Below, piece by piece: positions 6,930 through 11,157 of a stretch of DNA of 11,700 nt. Source of the DNA: Candidatus Altimarinota bacterium (lineage in GTDB: Bacteria > Patescibacteriota > Gracilibacteria > BD1-5 > UBA2023); contig JALNXF010000018.1 in the NCBI GenBank assembly GCA_023230505.1, forward strand, positions 1-11,700, given 5' to 3'. The notes under the pieces are model-generated. The model was not told the origin of the DNA and did no database searches. It was given only the letters and a program-made list of their open reading frames with translations. Every line of letters begins with the position of its first letter. Position 1 is the first letter of the stretch. Position numbers and translations under genes: made by a program.

Positions 6930-6996
6930 ATCATTTAAACACAGCAACACATTAATAACAACTCTACCAGATAACTGTTTCAGAATGACCCCCGGA
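6916..6996 (+). promoter_or_regulatory. Long-range 12-bp hairpin overlapping a terminator (possible attenuator)
   Basis: TCCGGGGGTCAT (6916-6927) and ATGACCCCCGGA (6985-6996) are perfect reverse complements of 12 bp and are far more GC-rich than their surroundings. The 57-base loop contains the LRR-derived fragment. The 3' strand also supplies the 5' strand of the terminator at 6988-7014, so forming this hairpin would block the terminator. This is the layout of transcription attenuators and some riboswitches. No ligand-binding class is recognised. Confidence 0.5.
6942..6976 (+). repeat. Isolated fragment of the LRR repeat DNA
   Basis: The segment reads cagcaacaca, then tt, then aataaca, then a short variable part, then accagataact. 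It matches the LRR-coding repeats (for example near 6388-6422) almost throughout, with cc replaced by tt and a few changes before accagataact. It lies about 240 bases after the end of the LRR gene and is not part of a long ORF, so it is a displaced copy or remnant. Confidence 0.7.
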
Positions 6997-7019
6997 TATT
7001 AAAAATTCGGGGGTTTTTT
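6988..7019 (+). terminator. Rho-independent terminator before tRNA cluster 1
   Basis: Stem ACCCCCG (6988-6994) pairs with CGGGGGT (7008-7014) over seven bases, followed by a T6 run (7014-7019). It is the only textbook terminator in the window. It separates the protein-coding region from the tRNA cluster, whose first member starts 14 bases later. Confidence 0.8.
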
Positions 7020-7032
7020 GTTCTTAAAAAAT

Positions 7033-7174
7033 GTGCTTGTGGCTGAGCGGAGATGTAATAGTAAAATTACATCGATAGGTTGCAATTGAAATTGGTATAC
7101 TATGTGGGCTTACAACCTTAACATGTAGAAAGTAAATTGCCTACAATACGATAGTTCGAATCTATCCAAGCACG
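7033..7174 (+). tRNA. Oversized tRNA-like RNA (142 nt, type-II-like, anticodon not assignable)
   Basis: Both acceptor strands pair perfectly: GTGCTTG (7033-7039) with CAAGCAC (7167-7173). The T arm GATAG-TTCGAAT-CTATC (7150-7166) is canonical. After the 5' acceptor comes TGGCTGAGCGG, typical of the D region of Ser/Leu tRNAs, and a variable-arm-like hairpin TGTAG...CTACA (7121-7142) precedes the T arm. Between these lie about 60 extra bases, including an 8-bp hairpin GATGTAAT/ATTACATC (7052-7073) and GGTTG...CAACC pairs. A CTTACAA loop (Val anticodon TAC) can be drawn inside the insert, but its stem is imperfect. It is either a tRNA with an internal insertion or a novel tRNA-like RNA. Confidence 0.55.
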
Positions 7175-7190
7175 CTAAATTAAAAGTTCA

Positions 7191-7218
7191 TTGACATACT
7201 GTTATTTTAAAATATAAA
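7191..7218 (+). promoter_or_regulatory. Sigma70-like promoter TTGACA-16-TATAAA inside the tRNA cluster
   Basis: TTGACA (7191-7196) is separated by 16 bases from TATAAA (7213-7218), a near-consensus sigma70 arrangement. Transcription would begin around 7225, at the start of the structured segment 7217-7340. If the host is Bacteroidota, its main sigma factor prefers a different promoter, so the match may be accidental or phage-specific. Confidence 0.4.
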
Positions 7219-7340
7219 TTTCACATCTAAAAAGGCGATGGCCAAACTAAGTCGATAAATGTCCAAAATTTATCCATGACCACCAGACGTAGAAAAGAGT
7301 CGCGATGCAATATCTGGTAACTTGGTTTATTTGTGAAATT
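7217..7340 (+). ncRNA. Structured inter-tRNA segment 1 (about 124 nt)
   Basis: The segment is closed by a perfect 9-bp inverted repeat, AATTTCACA (7217-7225) with TGTGAAATT (7332-7340). Inside, AAACTAAG pairs with CTTGGTTT (one G-U), enclosing two hairpins: GATAAAT-GTCCAAA-ATTTATC, with seven pairs and a seven-base loop, and ACCAGA...TCTGGT. It contains no T arm (no TTCRANY loop), so it is not a normal tRNA. T4-type phages have stable RNAs C and D of similar size among their tRNAs; this is an analogy, not a homology claim. Confidence 0.5.
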
Positions 7341-7344
7341 ATAA

Positions 7345-7416
7345 GCGTTAGTCGTATAATGATTATTATGTCTGCCTTCCACGCAGAAGATGAGATTTTG
7401 ATTATCTCTTAACGCT
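7345..7416 (+). tRNA. tRNA-Gly(TCC)
   Basis: Acceptor GCGTTAG pairs with TTAACGC (one G-U). The anticodon arm is TCTGC-CTTCCAC-GCAGA, with anticodon TCC after T33. The T arm is GAGAT-TTTGATT-ATCTC. It is a normal type I tRNA, with no encoded CCA, reading GGA and GGG glycine codons. Confidence 0.9.
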
Positions 7417-7424
7417 CAGATATG

Positions 7425-7531
7425 GCGAGGGGTTTCTCAAATCAACTATAATCTTAAGTAATGAGTTGGTTGTCTTTAAACTTAAACGATGAGAAACGGA
7501 GACTAAAAAGTTCGAATCTTTTCCCGGCGCA
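7425..7531 (+). tRNA. Aberrant tRNA-like RNA lacking a D arm (possible tRNA pseudogene)
   Basis: The 3' end is tRNA-like: T arm AAAAG-TTCGAAT-CTTTT (7506-7522), acceptor strand CCCGGCGC, then ACA. The 5' strand GCGAGGGG (7425-7432) pairs with it at six of eight positions. Instead of D and anticodon arms there is a long stem GTTTCTC (7432-7438)/GAGAAAC (7491-7497), holding a second stem AATCAAC/GTTGGTT. A CTTTAAA stretch (7475-7481) has no anticodon stem, so I do not assign an amino acid. It may be a degraded tRNA or another structured RNA. Confidence 0.4.
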
Positions 7532-7537
7532 CAAAAT

Positions 7538-7585
7538 ACATAAGCTATCTATATATAACGATCTTGGAATATAGAACACTTATGT
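7538..7585 (+). ncRNA. Short inter-tRNA hairpin element
   Basis: ACATAAG (7538-7544) pairs perfectly with CTTATGT (7579-7585), and within it TCTATAT pairs with ATATAGA around a 14-base loop. The result is one extended 48-nt hairpin. It is not followed by a T run, so it is not an obvious terminator. It could be a processing signal between tRNAs. Confidence 0.35.
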
Positions 7586-7597
7586 AAATTCTGGCTT

Positions 7598-7634
7598 AGG
7601 GGGTTCCGTAAATGGTGATACGAGATACCCCCCT
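7598..7634 (+). pseudogene. tRNA remnant: acceptor helix plus D arm only
   Basis: AGGGGGT (7598-7604) is followed by TC and a D-arm-like CGT-AAATGGTGAT-ACG, almost the same layout as the D arm of tRNA-Thr at 11330-11347. After only four bases comes ACCCCCCT (7627-7634), which pairs back to the first strand. There is no room for anticodon or T arms before tRNA-Asn at 7650. It looks like a tRNA 5' half collapsed into a minihelix. Confidence 0.35.
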
Positions 7635-7649
7635 TCGCTGAAATGAAAT

Positions 7650-7736
7650 GTTTGGTTAGTCAAGTGATCGACGACAGCAGGCTGTTAACCTGATGAACTT
7701 AATTGTTCCGCGGAGGTTTGAATCCTTCACCAAACG
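7650..7736 (+). tRNA. tRNA-Asn(GTT) with an extra variable arm
   Basis: Acceptor GTTTGGT/ACCAAAC is perfect. The D arm is GTC...GAC, the anticodon loop is CTGTTAA with anticodon GTT in a CAGG/CCTG stem, and the T arm is GGAGG-TTTGAAT-CCTTC. At 87 nt it is longer than usual. The variable region contains a hairpin GAAC-TTAATT-GTTC (7695-7708), unusual because Asn tRNAs normally have a 5-nt variable loop. Three extra bases also precede the anticodon stem, which can extend to seven pairs with one G-A mismatch. Confidence 0.85.
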
Positions 7737-7743
7737 CAATATT

Positions 7744-7827
7744 GCCATTGTCGCATAGCTGGTCAATTGCGGCAGACTGTAAATCTGCTCTCTTCGGAGT
7801 TCGGTGGTTCGAATCCACCCAACGGCA
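7744..7827 (+). tRNA. tRNA-Tyr(GTA)
   Basis: Acceptor GCCATTG pairs with CAACGGC, with one A-C mismatch at position 4. The D arm is GCA...TGC. The anticodon arm GCAGA-CTGTAAA-TCTGC carries anticodon GTA. The variable arm CTC-TTCG-GAG is normal for bacterial tRNA-Tyr, and the T arm is GGTGG-TTCGAAT-CCACC. Confidence 0.9.
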
Positions 7828-7828
7828 C

Positions 7829-7936
7829 AAAAATAATTGAATGATAGATAATGAATCATAATCATAAAATTTCTCAATATTAGAGTCATGGAGGATAACT
7901 CGTCTATTAGGTGACGACCGTAATTCAATTATTTTT
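7829..7936 (+). ncRNA. Structured inter-tRNA segment 2, closed by a perfect 14-bp stem
   Basis: AAAAATAATTGAAT (7829-7842) and ATTCAATTATTTTT (7923-7936) are perfect reverse complements. The 80-base interior holds several small hairpins: ATGA-ATCATAA-TCAT, GAGT...ACTC and TCGTC-TATTAGGT-GACGA. It begins two bases after the tRNA-Tyr discriminator base. It has no T arm and no coding potential. The same 14-nt start (CAAAAATAATTGAA) recurs after the last tRNA of the window at 11668. Confidence 0.5.
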
Positions 7937-8035
7937 AAACAACTCACAACGGACAAGGCTTTGGCTAAAGTTTTATACAACTGATAAAGTGTATAAGACA
8001 GATGATGGGTAGCGTGTGGTTGACCAAAGTTGTTT
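7937..8035 (+). ncRNA. Structured inter-tRNA segment 3 (about 99 nt)
   Basis: AAACAACT (7937-7944) pairs with AGTTGTTT (8028-8035). Inside is a strong hairpin: GTTTTATAC (7968-7976) pairs with GTATAAGAC (7991-7999) over nine bases, with one G-U pair, and the loop can add ACT/AGT. A smaller CTTT-GGCT-AAAG hairpin precedes it. The segment fills the whole gap between segment 2 and tRNA-Lys. No tRNA T arm or ORF is visible. Confidence 0.5.
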
Positions 8036-8040
8036 TTATT

Positions 8041-8114
8041 GACATCGTATCTCAGTTGAATAGAGAGCTCGACTTTTAATCGAGAGGTCGAAGGTTTGAG
8101 TCCTTCCGGTGTCA
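8041..8114 (+). tRNA. tRNA-Lys(TTT)
   Basis: Acceptor GACATCG pairs with CGGTGTC (one G-U). The D arm is TCTC...GAGA. The anticodon arm CTCGA-CTTTTAA-TCGAG carries anticodon TTT. The variable loop is AGGTC and the T arm is GAAGG-TTTGAGT-CCTTC. It is a canonical type I tRNA and the last before the endonuclease gene. Confidence 0.93.
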
Positions 8115-8195
8115 CAATTAAAAATACCCTCTTGAGCCCGACTGGACGTGCGGGACGTAGAAATAAATCACTTTTTGTTTTAAAAAAATCAAACC

Positions 8196-8208
8196 TTATA
8201 TACTTATA
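8196..8208 (+). promoter_or_regulatory. TTATATACTTATA motif upstream of the endonuclease gene
   Basis: Identical 13-mer to 3442-3454, with the same TTAAAAAAATC stretch upstream and a TTTTG at about -35. It lies 28 bases before the ATG at 8236, placing a start site shortly upstream of the GGGG-containing leader. Confidence 0.45.
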
Positions 8209-8235
8209 TTAAAAGCTAATATAAGGGGTTTGATT

Positions 8236-8895
8236 ATGAAAATATGCGAAAATAAAAAGTGTAATAAAGAACATACCGGCACTTTTGGAAGTGGAAGATT
8301 TTGTAGTAGAAGATGTGCACATGTATTTAGTACATACAATGACGATAGTAAGCAAAAAAAGCTTAAATCATGTATATATTGTGGAAATAAAACATTAGTC
8401 AATAAAAGAACATCAGCAAAATATGTTTTTTGCGCTAATTGTGAATCAAAATCATCTTCTAGTATTTTATCAAAAAAATGCAAATTTTGTGAAAATTCAT
8501 TTCTTACTAAGACAAGAAATAGAAAATTTTGTTCTATGTCTTGTGCAAGTAAACATAAAAAAATAGGAAATAAAAATATAAAACAAATGTGCGAAGCTTT
8601 TAAGAAAAAATTAAAAGAGAACCCAGGATGGTTTTCATCTCTTCAAAAAGAATTATATAGAACTGGTAAACAACATGTAGGCGGTGGAACAACAAAATGG
8701 TATCAATATAAAAACATTAAAGTTCAAGGAACATATGAGTTAAGAACTTGTAAAATACTAGATTATTTTAAAGAACAAAAATTAATAAAAGATTGGGATT
8801 ATACAAATGATAGATTTGTTTATACCTATAATGAAGAACAGCATACTTATTTGATTGATTTTAAAGTATATGAAAATAATGAAGATTTCTATTAA
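8236..8895 (+). pseudogene. Zinc-finger PD-(D/E)XK endonuclease (probable homing endonuclease), N-terminal part
   Basis: The start is set at the ATG at 8236, after ataaGGGGtttgatt; a TTG six bases earlier is in frame. Three cysteine pairs-of-pairs suggest three zinc knuckles: C4/C9 with C23/C27 (GRFCSRRC), C46/C49 with C66/C69, and C82/C85 with C99/C103 (RKFCSMSC). The C-terminal part reads VQGTYELRTCKILDYF...HTYLIDFKVYENN, the opening of a PD-(D/E)XK fold with E168 and catalytic D208. The required E-x-K strand is absent: the frame stops at 8893-8895, and the matching strand YIEVKG lies in the fragment ending at 11115, beyond an IS607 element. It is therefore interrupted and probably inactive. 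Its position between tRNA genes fits a homing endonuclease. Confidence 0.75.
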
Positions 8896-8905
8896 ATATA
8901 CTTTT

Positions 8906-10213
8906 CTATCTAAATTCATATAAATCTATATAAGATTTTTTATGAAAAGCACTAAAAACTTTAAATGAATGATTACATTCGTCTAAAGAAACTCGATATT
9001 TAACTTTCGATTTTTTTATAAGCTGACATAACTCTTTCCAATCTTTAACTCCTTCATTGAAATATTCCTTCCATTGGTCTTTCAAGACAGTAATTGTTAA
9101 ACTTGGATAAAATTTCTTATTTTTTAATATGATTACATCATATCCTCTTCTTGCAATTTCCATTGACGCATTAATTGGGTCAGGATAATCAAATTTTAAA
9201 TTACCTATATAACTAGTATAAGCTGGGTTAATTCTAAATAATCTTCCACCTACTATATTTATTCTTTTTTCTAGATTCTTAAATAAAATTTCTTTTTTCC
9301 AAAGATTATTAATTAATCTATTAAATGGTCTACCTTTATGATGATTATTAGAACTTATTTTTTTACTAAAATCTTCTACGAATATAAACTTACACTTATG
9401 ATAAATTGCTAATTTAGATATATTTTTTGAAATTTGCAATATTTCGAAATTTAACTTATTTTGTAAATATTTTGATTGTTTGGAATTTGATGCTTTATTT
9501 AGAATTTTAATTTTGCTAATAATTTTAGTTAAACTAAATAATTTAGTATCAATTAGTTTATCATTTTCAAATACTGTAATTCCTATGAATTCGGGATTTG
9601 AATCAATTCCTATATATCTATTTTGTTTTAACCCGTCATCATAGTCATTTTCTTCTTCAAATGAAATATAGATAAATCTTGAATCTAATTTAACACAAAA
9701 TGGTAGTTCTTTATTTTTTGATTTTTCTTCAATATAGGAAAGTTTCTTGAGATAATTTTTATTTATTTTTGGTAAATCTAATATAATTTTTGTTTTCCAA
9801 TTTGGTTTAAAGATTATTTGATTATTATCAATTATATTTAATGTAAAAAATCTATTACCTTTTAATCGTGTCTCACCTTGAATTATAACTGGATATAATC
9901 GTTTTTCAATAAAAGGCAATTTATCTTTTTTACCTTTTAATCGATCATAAAAATTCTTTTTACCTCCAAATATTACTTTACCTGATGGATCTCGTTTATA
10001 AACAGTTTTTGCTTCATTAAATGCATTTTGTACAAACCATGAATTATTAACTAATTCAATATTATTTAATGTATAGCAAAGTTTCTTAATTTCCTCTTGA
10101 GTTTTACCCTCACATAATCTATTATAACAATATCTAATTAGAATAGAATATTGTTTTTGGTATGTTAAGATATCAAAATTTTCAGAAGTATATGGGAGTT
10201 TAATTGTTATCAT
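8906..10213 (-). CDS. tnpB: TnpB-like RuvC protein without zinc ribbon (435 aa)
   Basis: The RuvC core is present: D204 in YIGIDSNPEFIGI (RuvC-I), E280 in FIFVEDFSKK (RuvC-II) and D345 in YPDPINASMEIARRG (RuvC-III). Between the last two there is no CxxC pair. Instead the sequence is RINPAYTSYIGNLKF, matching the NPAYTSxIG...AxxxARRG branch of OrfB/TnpB proteins that I recall from IS607-like elements. The N-terminal half (ENFDILTYQKQYSILIRYCY...) is the expected helical OrfB region. Its start overlaps the tnpA stop by four bases, so translation is probably coupled. The product should be an RNA-guided nuclease aiding element retention; activity is inferred from the intact triad. Confidence 0.85.
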   Translation of the reverse strand: MITIKLPYTSENFDILTYQKQYSILIRYCYNRLCEGKTQEEIKKLCYTLNNIELVNNSWFVQNAFNEAKTVYKRDPSGKVIFGGKKNFYDRLKGKKDKLPFIEKRLYPVIIQGETRLKGNRFFTLNIIDNNQIIFKPNWKTKIILDLPKINKNYLKKLSYIEEKSKNKELPFCVKLDSRFIYISFEEENDYDDGLKQNRYIGIDSNPEFIGITVFENDKLIDTKLFSLTKIISKIKILNKASNSKQSKYLQNKLNFEILQISKNISKLAIYHKCKFIFVEDFSKKISSNNHHKGRPFNRLINNLWKKEILFKNLEKRINIVGGRLFRINPAYTSYIGNLKFDYPDPINASMEIARRGYDVIILKNKKFYPSLTITVLKDQWKEYFNEGVKDWKELCQLIKKSKVKYRVSLDECNHSFKVFSAFHKKSYIDLYEFR

Positions 10214-10833
10214 TTTATTTCTTCATCAATTTCTTGTTTTTCAATAACTAATTGTTTTTCAATTAATTTAAGTTTTTCTTTTCTTCTTTGTGAATATATT
10301 TTCATTGTAAAACAATGAATTAAATCAATAATTTCTTGGAATATTTCCTTTTCTATGAGTTTTTCATTATCTATATCATTTAAAATAATTATTTCGGTTC
10401 CAAACGTACTAAATAATTGTTTAAACATATTAAATGAGATTCTGCTTAACCTATCTCTATATGTTATAAAAATTCTATCAATTTTATAATTAATTACTTC
10501 GTTTAATAATGCTTGAAAATTATCTCTGTCAAAATTTAATCCACTGGCTATGTCTAAGTATACATTATGAATTAATATTCCATTTTTATTACAAAATCCC
10601 TCAATGATTTCCTTTTGATTTTGTAGATCTTTTCTTTGATTTTTAGTTGAGACCCGACAATAAATTACATTTTTACGTTCTATATTAGAGTTTAATAAGT
10701 TAAAAACATCGTCTTTATCATAATTAAACAGACTATTATATGTTTGATATGCTTTAATCTTACCAGATTTTTTATAATTATATAATGTTTGTCGTGATAT
10801 TCTTAATACTCTTAATACTTCTTTTGCTTTCAT
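10210..10833 (-). CDS. tnpA: IS607-family serine recombinase transposase TnpA (207 aa)
   Basis: Residues 1-45 form a MerR-like helix-turn-helix (AKEVLRVLRISRQTLYNYKKSG) that binds element ends. Residues 55 to about 185 form the resolvase catalytic domain: YCRVSTKNQ with nucleophile S62 and R60, DIASGLNFDRDNF (about 94-106), and YRDRLSRISF with R126, R128 and R131. The C terminus is a long charged helix, as in other IS607 TnpA proteins, where the DNA-binding domain is N-terminal rather than C-terminal. The length is normal (about 200 aa), no inactivating change is visible, and the element may still move. It is followed directly by tnpB. Confidence 0.93.
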   Translation of the reverse strand: MKAKEVLRVLRISRQTLYNYKKSGKIKAYQTYNSLFNYDKDDVFNLLNSNIERKNVIYCRVSTKNQRKDLQNQKEIIEGFCNKNGILIHNVYLDIASGLNFDRDNFQALLNEVINYKIDRIFITYRDRLSRISFNMFKQLFSTFGTEIIILNDIDNEKLIEKEIFQEIIDLIHCFTMKIYSQRRKEKLKLIEKQLVIEKQEIDEEIK

Positions 10834-10944
10834 ATTTACTCTTTTAAATAAGTATTAAAATAAAAAATTTTTCAAAATGTTTTATAAAATATTATTATTT
10901 TTAATTTGATTAGATAAAATAGTTTGGATATTATAAAACTTATT

Positions 10945-10957
10945 TTATATATTTATA
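10945..10957 (+). promoter_or_regulatory. Degenerate promoter-like motif at the tnpA-side edge of IS607
   Basis: TTATATATTTATA differs by one base from the TTATATACTTATA motif at 3442 and 8196. The following GAATTTTAATGAAAAA resembles GAATTTTAAAGAAAAA after the motif at 6799. Being just inside the element edge, it could drive the downstream endonuclease fragment, or simply reflect AT-rich composition. Confidence 0.25.
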
Positions 10958-11115
10958 TGAATTTTAATGAAAAATTATATTATATTGAAGTAAAAGGATA
11001 TGAAAAGGACGCCGATAAATATAAATGGGAATCTGTTAGAAATTTAGGATTCAAGCTTGAAGTGTGGTTTAATGAAACAATAACAAAATATGAAAAGTTA
11101 TATGACATCATTTAA
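10957..11115 (+). pseudogene. C-terminal fragment of the interrupted PD-(D/E)XK endonuclease
   Basis: From 10978 the frame encodes YYIEVKGYEKDADKYKW and then RNLGFKLEVWF, the exact kind of sequence expected after ...YLIDFKVY in the upstream fragment: a beta strand with the catalytic E-x-K, then a helix and a final strand. The ATG at 10957 precedes it in frame (MNFNEKL), so a 52-aa peptide could be made, but it would lack the catalytic D and zinc fingers. Joining GAT-TTC-TAT (8892) to TAT-ATT-GAA (10981) restores one frame of roughly 265 codons. The residues just before the junction (YMNFNEKLY) partly resemble the end of the upstream fragment (YENNEDFY). Confidence 0.7.
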
Positions 11116-11157
11116 TTTGTTGTCGTTTAAGTTTTTAAGCTAAATATTATTAAAAAT

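Larger units (their letters stand above)
8893..10980 (-). mobile_element. IS607-type insertion element (tnpA + tnpB), complete
   Basis: The element reads tnpA then tnpB on the minus strand, with a 4-bp overlap of the two genes. Its edges are placed where the interrupted endonuclease frame leaves off (GATTTCTAT, ending at 8892) and resumes (TATATTGAAGTA, from 10981). Both junctions share TAT, compatible with the 2-bp core exchange and lack of target duplication of serine-recombinase transposons. The tnpB stop is only about 13 bases from the tnpB-side edge, so any omega RNA would overlap the gene's 3' end and run into the endonuclease gene as its guide. Edges are accurate to a few bases at best. 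Confidence 0.7.

Noticed and set aside
7033..7174. tmRNA or group I intron-containing tRNA
   Set aside because: It has no tag-peptide ORF or pseudoknots expected of tmRNA, and the insert is far too short for a standard group I intron core.
7470..7490. Suppressor tRNA with anticodon TTA reading TAA
   Set aside because: CTTTAAA can be read as a loop, but no flanking anticodon stem forms, and all genes here use TAA as an ordinary stop.
7217..8035. Self-cleaving hammerhead ribozymes between tRNAs
   Set aside because: I looked for CUGANGA followed by a stem and GAAA; the only CTGATGA-like string (near 7690) belongs to the tRNA-Asn anticodon region and has no partner core.
8038..8043. TTGACA as a second promoter
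   Set aside because: It is the start of tRNA-Lys (GACATCG acceptor strand) and has no -10 box at a suitable distance.
7656..8115. Minus-strand ORFs of 90 and 138 aa across the tRNA cluster
   Set aside because: They are translations of antisense tRNA sequence (for example the RWVDSNHR stretch opposite tRNA-Tyr) and overlap four good RNA genes; classic spurious calls.
8119..8165. 5' half of a tRNA broken by the endonuclease insertion
   Set aside because: There is a CCCG...CGGG hairpin and a GGACGT direct repeat, but no acceptor match to anything after 11115 and no D-arm pattern.
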